Assembly (NCBI RefSeq): GCF_900099605.1
Contig: NZ_FNDK01000001.1
Span: 434,001-498,000, forward strand
Direction of reading: 5' to 3'
Length of the DNA stretch: 64,000 nucleotides
DNA from: Alteribacillus persepolensis
GTDB taxonomy: Bacteria > Bacillota > Bacilli > Bacillales > Marinococcaceae
Of this stretch, positions 28,444 through 36,843 are shown in pieces. A model generated the notes under the pieces. It ran no database searches. It saw nothing but the letters and a program-made list of their open reading frames with translations, and was not told the DNA's origin. Made by a program: the position numbers and the translations under genes. Within the stretch, counting starts at the first letter, position 1, and every line of letters begins with the position of its first letter.

Positions 28444-28680
28444 GTGAAAACAGTACTGCTTTCCATCATTTCTTTTTATCAAAAAGTAATTTCTCCTCTC
28501 ACTCCACCGCGCTGCCGCTTTTATCCGACGTGCTCGCAATATGGAAAAGAAGCGATTCAACGATTCGGTGCAGTGAAAGGCGGATTTTTGACACTTGTTA
28601 GAATTTCTAAGTGTCAGCCATTTCACCGAGGCGGATTTGATCCAGTTCCAGAAAAGCAGCCAAAACATAAAACAAGATGA
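28444..28680 (+). CDS. yidD: Membrane protein insertion efficiency factor YidD
   Basis: YidD is a small protein thought to help YidC/SecYEG insert membrane proteins. The 78-residue product has an N-terminal amphipathic helix ([18 protein letters not shown]) and the family signature [19 protein letters not shown], followed by [14 protein letters not shown]. The start is set at GTG 28444 because AGGAGG lies 6 bases upstream. The ATG at 28438 abuts the site. It stands alone here rather than next to rnpA/yidC, which is normal in Bacillus. Confidence 0.93.
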   Translation: MKTVLLSIISFYQKVISPLTPPRCRFYPTCSQYGKEAIQRFGAVKGGFLTLVRISKCQPFHRGGFDPVPEKQPKHKTR

Positions 28681-28705
28681 ATGCCTCTCTCTACTTCATC
28701 TTGTT
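28671..28705 (+). terminator. Probable terminator overlapping the yidD stop codon
   Basis: An 11-base-pair stem (AACAAGATGAA and its complement) encloses a 13-base loop and is followed by GTTCTCCTTG. The weak U-tail makes it less certain. Confidence 0.45.
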
Positions 28706-28858
28706 GTTCTCCTTGTACAAAAAAGAACATGCTCATGCTGCCCTTCAAAAGACAGACCGAGCATATCCTTTATCAATACATGTATCTTCTCCAGACAACT
28801 GGCTTTTCGAGAGTTGATGAATGCAGCTCAACTGTACATTTCGCTTGCTTTTTCTCTC

Positions 28859-30238
28859 CTAGAACATATTCATCCACTCCAGGAAACTTAATAACACAGA
28901 AAACGTAAATAACAACGTGAAAACAAATGCGGCATTCTTTTTTAGCAATGTAATGGGACGTTCGTTCATTAACTGGGCCCCCATTAAAATGGTACCGGTA
29001 AACGGCGAAAACTGGGTAGACAGCATCCAAGAGATCAGTAATAACAATCCCATAAAAACAGGTGATACACCAAAATGTTCAGGAGTTAATGAGCTGCCAA
29101 GCCCAGTCACAACGATGACTGGATGAATACCGACGAATGCTAACATCATCGTGGACAAACACAGTGTCAGCACCAAAAGAGGAATATATCCTTGGGAGAT
29201 GAAAAGAACTCCGTCTGCCAGCATTTCACCAATCGAACTGTGGGATAATGCTTCTCCGAAGAATCCAGCTGTAATAAAGATACCTATTTCGTTACGCAAT
29301 CGTTCAAATGAATGTGCCATATACTGAAATGAAGCTTGTATGTACTGTTTTCCCTCACCGGCAAACACTGCCCAGCAAAGCGGGTAGACAAGTGCCAGCA
29401 AAGATACAACCGTTAGCATGTTAAATGGCAGCATAGCCTCCATCGTAACCGAACAAAGCAGCAAGACAATAAAATAACAGACCAGCCCCTTTAACGGCGG
29501 GAGCTGTGCATTGGTATCATTCACTTTCGCACCATGATGATTCATCTCTTTATCATCAGAAAACGAAAGCCAGGGATAATATGCAGCAACAACAAATGAG
29601 TAGGCGATGGCTAAAATCATGCCATATAAACCAATATCCTGCCACCTTAAATCATAGAGCATTAACACAAGACCTACGTTCACAAAATAAGGAGACCACA
29701 GCATACAGAAACCGAAGCCACGAACTAGCATCATGGCAAACTTTTTATTTTTAAACGAAGTAAAACTTTCAACACCAATTTTATGTACAAGCGGCATCGA
29801 CCCTAAATTTAACAACGATCCCATGGATGCTGTTAATGCATATCCTAATCGGTATGGATGTGCTTTTTTATGTTGTTCTACTTCTCTTTTTCGCAGTGTC
29901 ATTTGCAATGTTTTTAAATAACCAGCCTCCGACATATAGACACCAAATAACGGAATCAATAAAAAGAGGCTGATTAAATGTAAATTTGCACCAAAACTCG
30001 TTATTACTTCCCACAATGTTGCATCATAATAAAAAAGCAGTACACTGCCGCCAGCTAAAAGCAGCAACAAAACTATACGGTTTATGCCTTTCATATTCTT
30101 TATGGCAAAGAACAACAGCAAAAACGCTAACAAGCTGTATGTAACAGCAACATATGGCGACGGATAAAAAACATTGCCTAAATAAAGAACTACAGCTGCA
30201 AAAGAGACGAATCCTAAATAGGTGTAAATCATGTGCAT
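28859..30238 (-). CDS. Polytopic membrane transporter, ion-transporter (IT) superfamily-like
   Basis: The 459-residue protein has about eleven or twelve hydrophobic segments. Two repeats carry re-entrant-loop-like patches typical of the IT superfamily: ASMGSLLNLGSMPLVHKIG in the first half and GIHPVIVVTGLGSSL plus LSTQFSPFTGTILMGAQL in the second. Such carriers move organic anions or ions with a cation gradient. The substrate is unknown. The ATG at 30238 is used because AAGGAAGG lies 8 bases upstream. It follows the ectoine-hydrolase operon on the same strand after a terminator, so it could be co-regulated, but this is only inference. Confidence 0.7.
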   Translation of the reverse strand: MHMIYTYLGFVSFAAVVLYLGNVFYPSPYVAVTYSLLAFLLLFFAIKNMKGINRIVLLLLLAGGSVLLFYYDATLWEVITSFGANLHLISLFLLIPLFGVYMSEAGYLKTLQMTLRKREVEQHKKAHPYRLGYALTASMGSLLNLGSMPLVHKIGVESFTSFKNKKFAMMLVRGFGFCMLWSPYFVNVGLVLMLYDLRWQDIGLYGMILAIAYSFVVAAYYPWLSFSDDKEMNHHGAKVNDTNAQLPPLKGLVCYFIVLLLCSVTMEAMLPFNMLTVVSLLALVYPLCWAVFAGEGKQYIQASFQYMAHSFERLRNEIGIFITAGFFGEALSHSSIGEMLADGVLFISQGYIPLLVLTLCLSTMMLAFVGIHPVIVVTGLGSSLTPEHFGVSPVFMGLLLLISWMLSTQFSPFTGTILMGAQLMNERPITLLKKNAAFVFTLLFTFSVLLSFLEWMNMF

Positions 30239-30319
30239 TTTCCGCCTTCCTTTGCTCACTTCCCTATCTCACTAAAGCATAACATGAAACAACAAGCTTT
30301 CCCAGCGGAAAGCCAGCTG

Positions 30320-30352
30320 AAAAAAAACTGTAGCGGCATTCATCCACTACAG
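30320..30352 (-). terminator. Rho-independent terminator of the ectoine-hydrolase operon
   Basis: On the minus strand a hairpin (CTGTAGTGG with CCGCTACAG, one mismatch) is followed by TTTTTTTT (30320-30327). It lies just after the doeA stop and marks the end of the five-gene operon. Confidence 0.85.
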
Positions 30353-30365
30353 CAGAAAACGGAGT

Positions 30366-31580
30366 TTACGATCCCGTTTGTTCTTTTGGTGATGTCATAT
30401 GGCTGATTTGTGACGGTTCTTTAATATAAAGTTCTCTTGGAACATTCGCAAACGTTTCACAACCATTCTCTGTAATACGAATTGATTCTGTGATCTCTAC
30501 CCCATAGTTATCCAGCCAAATACCCGGCATTAAATGAAAGGTCATATTCGGCTGCATGATGGTACGATCTCCTTTGCGGAAACTGACTGTGTGCTCTCCC
30601 CAGTCCGGGGGAAAACTTAATCCAATTGAATATCCCAACCGCGATTCCTTGAAATAGCCGCGTTTTGCAATCGTCTTGCTCCAAACACTCTCCACTTCTT
30701 CTGCCGTCATACCAGGCTTAATCGTATCCATCGTCGTTTCAATTCCTTCCACGACTACCTTTGCGAGATCTTTTACCTTATCGGGAGCTTTCCCTATTGC
30801 CATCGTTCTTGCCATTGGCGTGTGGTACCGCCTGTAACATCCCGCAATTTCAATCGTTAAATAATCACCGTGTTTATAGCGGCGGTCCGTCCAGGTCAAA
30901 TGCGGGCTGGCTGTATTTTCGCTCGTAGGAATCATTGGAACAATCGATGTGTAATCTCCTCCAAATTCTTTCGTGCCGCTAATTTGTGCTTGATAAATGG
31001 CTGCAGCCACATCGTTTTCGCGCATCCCAACATCTGCTGTATAAAAGGCTGCATGCATCGCATTTTCCAAGATTTTTGCAGCTTTTTTCATACACTCAAT
31101 TTCTGTATCCGATTTAATTAAGCGAACCCAATTGACGAGCGTGCTGAAATTACGGAATTCAGCATTCGGCAGCCCTTGTGTAATACGTTCATAACACATC
31201 CCTGTAAAATAAAACGCATCCATTTCTAAGCCAATCTTGCGGTTTCCTTGACCAATTTCGGTTAAAATGTTTGCAACAAAATCCATTGGGTGTCTGATTG
31301 TTGACTGTACAAATTCATCTGGATACGGAATAATGTGGTTTTCATCCAGCCATGTCGTTACCTTTGCACTATGTGCATCCATCTCTCGGCCAATCCAAAT
31401 CGGCTGTTCTTCATCTATCATTACTACAAGTATTTGGTGTACATAAAAAGACCAAGCGTTATACCCTGTTAAATAGTACATATTCGAAGGGTTGGAAATA
31501 AGAAGAACTTCTACACCATATTCCATCATTTTTTGCTTCGTTTGATTCATTCTTGTTAAATATTCTTCTTTTGTAAACAC
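30366..31580 (-). CDS. doeA: Ectoine hydrolase DoeA/EutD (M24 family)
   Basis: DoeA/EutD opens the ring of ectoine to N-acetyl-2,4-diaminobutyrate. The 404-residue protein has the M24 fold with DoeA-specific patches: YYLTGYNAWSFYVHQ, TSENTASPHLTW, EIAGCYRRYHTPMART, SIGLSFPPDWGEHT and MTFHLMPGIWLDNYGVEI. Most of the five metal ligands of M24 aminopeptidases are replaced (the usual GHG histidine and EPG glutamate are missing). This fits the known metal-independent mechanism of EutD. E244 in EIAG is the likely counterpart of its reported catalytic glutamate (from memory). GTG at 31580 has AAAGGGG 8 bases upstream. It is the last gene of the operon. Confidence 0.9.
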   Translation of the reverse strand: MFTKEEYLTRMNQTKQKMMEYGVEVLLISNPSNMYYLTGYNAWSFYVHQILVVMIDEEQPIWIGREMDAHSAKVTTWLDENHIIPYPDEFVQSTIRHPMDFVANILTEIGQGNRKIGLEMDAFYFTGMCYERITQGLPNAEFRNFSTLVNWVRLIKSDTEIECMKKAAKILENAMHAAFYTADVGMRENDVAAAIYQAQISGTKEFGGDYTSIVPMIPTSENTASPHLTWTDRRYKHGDYLTIEIAGCYRRYHTPMARTMAIGKAPDKVKDLAKVVVEGIETTMDTIKPGMTAEEVESVWSKTIAKRGYFKESRLGYSIGLSFPPDWGEHTVSFRKGDRTIMQPNMTFHLMPGIWLDNYGVEITESIRITENGCETFANVPRELYIKEPSQISHMTSPKEQTGS

Positions 31581-31660
31581 TCTTGCCACCCCTTTCTATC
31601 TTTCTATCTCTGCAGAAAAGGACGTGCTATTCCGTAAAGAATAGCACTCCTTGAATGGTT

Positions 31661-33100
31661 TTATTCTGTTAATTTAAATCCTACAATTCTCTCTTCGGAC
31701 ATTTCACGGATGGCAAAAGCAACGCCTTCGCGGCCTAAGCCTGATCCTTTTACGCCACCAAATGGCATTGCATCAATTCGAAAGTCGCTGCTGTCATTCA
31801 CCATCACACCACCAACGTGCAGTTTCTTCGCTGCCTTTAGGGCAGAGTTAATGTTAGCTGTAAAAATGCCTGCCTGCAATCCATAATTCACGTTGTTTGC
31901 ACGTTCAATCGCTTCATCTAAACTTTTTACCTTAAACAACATAACAGCAGGGCCAAATACTTCTTCTTTTACAATCGTTGCTTTTTCTGGAACATGTTCG
32001 AGAACAGTCGGCTCGAGGTATGCACCTTTTCGCGTACCTCCGCGAAGGACTGTCCCTCCCATACTTACTGCTTCTCTTATCCAGTTTTCTACGCGAATCG
32101 CTTCCTTTTCATTAATAAGCGGTCCCATGTCGGTGGATTCTGATAATTTATGACCCACTTTCAGCTTTTTAACCTTTTTTAGGAACGCTTCCTTGAACAC
32201 CTCATAAACGTCCTCTTCAATGAAGATGCGCTGTACACTGAGACAATTTTGACCAGCTGCTGAAAATGCTCCTGAAGCTGCCGCGTCTGCGGCCAAGTTC
32301 AAATCTGCATCTTTTCTAATAATAACCGGTGAATTTGAGCCAAGTTCCATGGACAGCTTTTTTAACCCTGCTTTTTTCGCAATTTGCTCCCCGGTTTCTA
32401 AGCCGCCTGTGAAACTAATCATTTGCACATCTTTGCTTTCTACAAGCGTATCACCGATATCGCGGCCGCGGCCGGTTATCACTGTCAATATTTTTTTAGG
32501 CAGTCCCGCATTCATAAGAGCTTCCGCTAATTTAAGGGCACTCAAAGGAGTTTGTGCGGCCGGCTTCAAAATGACCGCATTGCCTGCTGCAATAGCCGGC
32601 CCCAGCTTGTGGGCTACAAGATTCAAAGGGTCATTGAATGGTGTAATAGCAGCGACTACTCCAACCGGAAATCGAAAGTAGTAGCCCATTCGATCTTCCT
32701 GTCCAGGCATCTGATCAAAATTTATTGATTCGCCGTTTAGCCGCCTCGCTTCTTCAGCGCTTAATCGAAGTGTTTCTGCTGCTCTGGCGGTTTCACTGCG
32801 GGCTTCGTTGATTGTTTTGCTTCCCTCAAGAGCAATCGTTGTTGCAAACTTATCGATATTTTTCTCAATGAAAGAAGCCGCTTTATTTAAAACATTCATC
32901 CGATCACGGATAGATAAATCAGAAGCCACTTTTGCTCCCTGCTTGGCTAAAGCGATTGCTTTTTCAATATCAGCAGCTTTTGCAGCAGGAACTGTATCGA
33001 TCAATTCATTATTTTCTGGGTTATACACCTCTATTTTGTCTTCTCTCTCTTCCCATTCACCTGCTATCAGCATTTTTTTACCCGCTAATTTCGTTGCCAT
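31661..33100 (-). CDS. NAD(P)-dependent aldehyde dehydrogenase
   Basis: This 479-residue enzyme of the aldehyde dehydrogenase superfamily oxidises an aldehyde to an acid. Visible are the TPFNDPLNLVAHK segment, the glutamate in MELGSNSP near residue 252 and the catalytic cysteine in SAAGQNCLSVQ near residue 284, with EEVFGPAV and PFGGVKGSGLGREG after it. It resembles phosphonoacetaldehyde/lactaldehyde/succinate-semialdehyde type enzymes. In the ectoine operon the likely substrate is aspartate-4-semialdehyde (the DoeC role) or another short semialdehyde, which is inference from context. ATG at 33100 has AAAGGTGG 8 bases upstream. Confidence 0.88.
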   Translation of the reverse strand: MATKLAGKKMLIAGEWEEREDKIEVYNPENNELIDTVPAAKAADIEKAIALAKQGAKVASDLSIRDRMNVLNKAASFIEKNIDKFATTIALEGSKTINEARSETARAAETLRLSAEEARRLNGESINFDQMPGQEDRMGYYFRFPVGVVAAITPFNDPLNLVAHKLGPAIAAGNAVILKPAAQTPLSALKLAEALMNAGLPKKILTVITGRGRDIGDTLVESKDVQMISFTGGLETGEQIAKKAGLKKLSMELGSNSPVIIRKDADLNLAADAAASGAFSAAGQNCLSVQRIFIEEDVYEVFKEAFLKKVKKLKVGHKLSESTDMGPLINEKEAIRVENWIREAVSMGGTVLRGGTRKGAYLEPTVLEHVPEKATIVKEEVFGPAVMLFKVKSLDEAIERANNVNYGLQAGIFTANINSALKAAKKLHVGGVMVNDSSDFRIDAMPFGGVKGSGLGREGVAFAIREMSEERIVGFKLTE

Positions 33101-33142
33101 CTTACCCGCCACCTTTCTGACCCAGAATATTCACAAAAGTCC

Positions 33143-34183
33143 TTACAAAATCCCTCTTTCTAAGTTAATAAGATCAATTAATAAAGCAAAACCTGTTTCA
33201 GGTATGCCTGCTCCGGCTCCTATTAACGTGACAGGTCCGGATAAATCACAATCATACGTAATCGCATTTAACGATCCGGAAATTCCGGCTAATGGATCAT
33301 CATTCGGTATTTTCTCAGGTCCTACGGAAGCCTTGACGGCGCCATTTTCTTTTTTTATTTTTCCGATTAACTTCCACGTACAATGTTCCTCTTTTGCCCG
33401 CTTCATATCGTCAGGAGTCAACTCTGCAATGCCTTGGCAAGCAACATCTTCCTTTTTCACTGGTTCCTTCATGACCAAATTAGCTAATATAACGACTTTG
33501 TACAGCACGTCATAACCCTCTACATCACTTGTAGGATCAGCTTCGGCATAACCTTTATCCTGGGCTTCTTTTAATGCCTCTTCAAACGCCACACCTGATT
33601 CCATCTTTGTTAATATATAATTTGTTGTGCCATTTAAAATGCCTCGTATTTCCTGAATTTCATTTCCAGAAAGGGACACAAGCGGAAGGCGCAACGCAGG
33701 CGTTCCACTCATGACAGTACCTTCAAACAGAAAACGAACGCCATGGTGGTCAGCCAGCTGCTGCAATTCATCGTAAGCCAGCGCCACAGGTCCTTTGTTT
33801 GTGAGAACCGCATTTTTGCCGGACTGAAACGCTTTTTTACAATGGTCAATAGCCGGCTGTCCTGTTTTTATATCCGTAAAGGTTATTTCTATCATCGTAT
33901 CAGCATTTGACTTCTCAATGGTTGTAAAGCTGTCCCAGCCGCGAATTAACCCTTCTTCTTCTGGATAGTGCTGCAGCGTTCCATCTGTTTGCACCGATTC
34001 TAATACTTTTTCAATATCCAATCCATCTGGATGATGAAGGGCCCCCTTATACAAGTCTGCAATGGAAACAATTTGAAAATCTGTCCCAAACTCTTCGCTT
34101 AACCATGTCCCTTTATTTTTAATAATTTCAGCCAGACCTTGACCTACACCGCCAAAACCTATAAACGCCAGCTTATGCGCCAT
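33143..34183 (-). CDS. Homoserine dehydrogenase, short form without ACT domain
   Basis: The 346-residue protein has an N-terminal Rossmann motif GFGGVGQG (residues 9-16). Catalytic-domain motifs of homoserine dehydrogenase follow: NKGPVALAYDEL, ILNGTTNYIL and the lysine region QDKGYAEADPTSDVEGYDVLYKVVILAN. It interconverts aspartate-4-semialdehyde and homoserine. It lacks the C-terminal ACT domain of the biosynthetic Bacillus enzyme (Hom, over 400 residues), so it is probably not feedback-inhibited by threonine. It lies in the middle of the operon with gaps of only 12 and about 40 bases to its neighbours, and has AAGGAGGG upstream. A catabolic role is inferred from context. Confidence 0.88.
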   Translation of the reverse strand: MAHKLAFIGFGGVGQGLAEIIKNKGTWLSEEFGTDFQIVSIADLYKGALHHPDGLDIEKVLESVQTDGTLQHYPEEEGLIRGWDSFTTIEKSNADTMIEITFTDIKTGQPAIDHCKKAFQSGKNAVLTNKGPVALAYDELQQLADHHGVRFLFEGTVMSGTPALRLPLVSLSGNEIQEIRGILNGTTNYILTKMESGVAFEEALKEAQDKGYAEADPTSDVEGYDVLYKVVILANLVMKEPVKKEDVACQGIAELTPDDMKRAKEEHCTWKLIGKIKKENGAVKASVGPEKIPNDDPLAGISGSLNAITYDCDLSGPVTLIGAGAGIPETGFALLIDLINLERGIL

Positions 34184-34195
34184 GTGTGTCCCTCC

Positions 34196-35404
34196 TTACT
34201 TTTTGTTTTCCATTAAATATCGGAGAGCTGCTCCGGTGAGCAAAGTAACACCAATCGGTAAAATGTCTTCGTCGATATCAAATCTTGGCATGTGCAAGCC
34301 TCGATTATCCATCTCTGTAAAGCCAGCGCCTAAAAATAACATAGCTGCTGGTACTTTCTCTGCCATGTGACCAAAATCTTCCCCGCCTAATCCATACGGT
34401 TTGCGATGAACATGAAAATCAGAAAGTATCTCTTGAATAACCGTTTCGTATAAGTGAACAGCCCTTGCGTCATTATTCAACGCAGGCTCGCCGTGTTCAA
34501 TGTCAAGCTTATATGTTCCTCCCATCGACGAGACCAATTCGAAAGTCTGTTTCAGTTCTTTTTCTAACTGAATGCGTGTTTGTTTGTCGTAGCTGCGCAT
34601 CGTACCTTGCATAGTCACCGTTTCTGGTATCACATTTGTAGATGAACCCGCTTTTATTTCTCCTACACTAATGACAGCTGGTGAGAGTGGAGAAATCCTT
34701 CTTGATGGAATGGCATATATCGCTTGCAGGATAAACGACAACATATACATTGGATCTGTTCCAAGATGAGGATAGGCGCCATGCCCGCCTGTACCTTCAA
34801 TCACGGCTTGAAATGTGTCAACGTTGGCCATACTTGGACCAGCATGAAGTTTGATATGTCCTGGTTTTAATTCAGGATCCATATGCAGGGCAAAAGCTAT
34901 GGACACATCGTCTAACAAACCGTGTTCGATAAAATAAGAAGCGCCTGTACGTCCAGTGTCATCAGCATCTTCTTCTGCTGGTTGAAACAACAGCTTTATC
35001 GTTCCTGAAAACGCGATATCACGTTCTGATAACAAGTGAGCACAGCCAAGCAAAATGGCTGTGTGAGCATCGTGCCCGCACGCATGCATCACACCGTCAT
35101 GCTTGGAAGTATACTCTGTTTGATTTTCTTCTTGGATAGGGAGAGCGTCCATATCCGCTCGCAAAGCGACAACTGGACCCTCTCCTTTCTTTATAATGCC
35201 AACAACCCCCGTCTCCGTCCCTGTCTCTTTTTTTCCAGCCAGTACTTCGATTCCATTCAGCTTTTCAAGTGTTGATTTAACAAATGAGGCCGTATTTTTT
35301 TCTTGAAAACTAAGCTCCGGATACTGGTGCAGATAACGGCGCCATTCGCTGAGAGACGAATACATCTCTTGTGCTTTTGCCTGGAGTAATTTCTCGGAGT
35401 TCAT
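34196..35404 (-). CDS. M20 family amidohydrolase (N-acyl-amino-acid deacylase type)
   Basis: The 402-residue zinc enzyme shows the M20/HipO-type motifs: ALRADMDALPI, HACGHDAH near residues 107-114, FQPAEED, the dimerisation-domain GTGGHGAYPH and the C-terminal GGEDFGHM. These enzymes remove acyl groups from N-acyl amino acids. In this operon it could deacetylate N-acetyl-diaminobutyrate made by ectoine hydrolase, replacing the unrelated DoeB/EutE deacetylase. That is inference. ATG at 35404 has AGGAGGG upstream. It is separated from its neighbours by 24 and 12 bases. Confidence 0.9.
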   Translation of the reverse strand: MNSEKLLQAKAQEMYSSLSEWRRYLHQYPELSFQEKNTASFVKSTLEKLNGIEVLAGKKETGTETGVVGIIKKGEGPVVALRADMDALPIQEENQTEYTSKHDGVMHACGHDAHTAILLGCAHLLSERDIAFSGTIKLLFQPAEEDADDTGRTGASYFIEHGLLDDVSIAFALHMDPELKPGHIKLHAGPSMANVDTFQAVIEGTGGHGAYPHLGTDPMYMLSFILQAIYAIPSRRISPLSPAVISVGEIKAGSSTNVIPETVTMQGTMRSYDKQTRIQLEKELKQTFELVSSMGGTYKLDIEHGEPALNNDARAVHLYETVIQEILSDFHVHRKPYGLGGEDFGHMAEKVPAAMLFLGAGFTEMDNRGLHMPRFDIDEDILPIGVTLLTGAALRYLMENKK

Positions 35405-35428
35405 AGGGGCTTCCCTCCTGCTTTTACG

Positions 35429-36640
35429 TCATTTTGTACCGATTGTTGATGGAATATGGGTCATTGCCTGTTCCAAATCGTTAATTAAATCTTCTGTATC
35501 TTCTATACCCACTGAGTATCTAACTAAACTTTCAGGTATACCTAGTGCCGCTCTTTCTTCGGGTGTATTTTCAATATGGCTCGTTGTACGCGCCGGTCCT
35601 ACCGTTGTTTCAACAGCACCTAGGTTCGCTGCACGGTTGGCATATTTTAATTTAGGCAAAAATGCCCGCACAGCATCCATGCCGCCTTTCATGGAGAAAC
35701 TTAACATTCCGCCAAACTGACTCATTTGTTTTTTCGCAATATCGTGTCCAGGGTGATCTTTTAAACCTGGATAGAACACTTGATCAACTTGTTCGTGTGA
35801 TTGTAAATACTTTGCAATTTTTATTGCTGACTCACAAGATTGCTTCATACGCAGGTGTAATGTCTTCATTCCTCGAATCATTAAATAGGCCGCCATCGGA
35901 TCCATCGTCGCTCCATTAATTTCTCTATAGTGGAAGACTTTTTCTACTAGTTCTTCTCTGCCGCACACGGCTCCCCCTAACGCATCTGCGTGCCCGCCTA
36001 AAAACTTGGTTGCACTGTGAATAACAAGATCAACTCCATAATCGAGCGGATTTTGTAAAATCGGGGTAGCAAATGTATTATCGACAAACACATAAGCTCC
36101 TGCCGCTTTGGCCGCTTTTACCATACGCTTAATATCCGTGATTTTCACAGTCGGGTTTGTCGGTGTCTCCAGGTATAACACCTCACACCCTTTACTAATC
36201 TCTTTTTCCAATTCTTCATGGTTCCCTGTTTCACATAACGTTACGTTAATATTCATCTGCGGCAGAAACTCGCTGAATATTTTATTTGTCCCGCCATAGG
36301 TATCTTTTATAGACACTACTCTATCACCTGGCCGTAAAAACGTGAGCAGGGAGTTGCTGATGGCGGCCATGCCTGTAGAAAAACTTGTTGCTGCTTCCGC
36401 TCCTTCTAAGTCTCTTAACTTGTGTTCAAAAGATTCCACGGTAGGATTTGTGTTCCGTCCATAAATATGACCCTTTTTGTTGCCGGTTGCTACTTCATAC
36501 CAATCGTCAAGATCGTCATAGGTATATGCAACACTGTGTACGACTGGAACCTGACTTGCACCATGCACTCTGTATTCTTTTTCACCGGCCCAAACTGCTC
36601 TTGTAGAACGATCAACAATCGGCTGATTATGTTTCTTCAT
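35429..36640 (-). CDS. Cys/Met-metabolism PLP-dependent enzyme (cystathionine gamma-synthase/gamma-lyase family)
   Basis: The 403-residue protein has the fold-type-I features of the Cys/Met family: YGRNTNPTVESFEHKLRDLEGAE, SFSTGMAAISNSLL, DTYGGTNKIF, ETPTNPT, FVDNTFATP and the PLP lysine in HSATKFLGGHADALGG near residue 211. Members catalyse gamma-replacement or beta/gamma-elimination on homoserine, cystathionine or methionine derivatives. It is the first gene of the ectoine-hydrolase operon and is transcribed away from pucR. In this setting its substrate may be diaminobutyrate or homoserine. This is inference, because family members differ widely in substrate. Confidence 0.88.
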   Translation of the reverse strand: MKKHNQPIVDRSTRAVWAGEKEYRVHGASQVPVVHSVAYTYDDLDDWYEVATGNKKGHIYGRNTNPTVESFEHKLRDLEGAEAATSFSTGMAAISNSLLTFLRPGDRVVSIKDTYGGTNKIFSEFLPQMNINVTLCETGNHEELEKEISKGCEVLYLETPTNPTVKITDIKRMVKAAKAAGAYVFVDNTFATPILQNPLDYGVDLVIHSATKFLGGHADALGGAVCGREELVEKVFHYREINGATMDPMAAYLMIRGMKTLHLRMKQSCESAIKIAKYLQSHEQVDQVFYPGLKDHPGHDIAKKQMSQFGGMLSFSMKGGMDAVRAFLPKLKYANRAANLGAVETTVGPARTTSHIENTPEERAALGIPESLVRYSVGIEDTEDLINDLEQAMTHIPSTIGTK

Positions 36641-36798
36641 CAGAACACCCCATTTTTAGAATGTTTGAATTATTTTTTCTTACTCTTATCGTATTAAAGA
36701 AATCACAAAAAACCATTCACCAATTTGTATGAAGTTTATTGCTTTCTACTCGACAGTCTGAATAAAAGCAAGATAATCGAACAGTTATGATAAAATAA

Positions 36799-36818
36799 TA
36801 TAATAAGAACCATGTTCT
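36799..36818 (+). promoter_or_regulatory. pucR -10 element and adjacent palindrome
   Basis: TATAAT at 36799-36804 is followed at once by a perfect inverted repeat AGAAC-CAT-GTTCT (36806-36818), which covers the expected transcription start of the regulator gene. No clear -35 was found. The palindrome is a candidate operator for autoregulation or for the divergent operon. Confidence 0.4.
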
Positions 36819-36843
36819 CGCTTATTTTAGGGGGGGATTGCAC

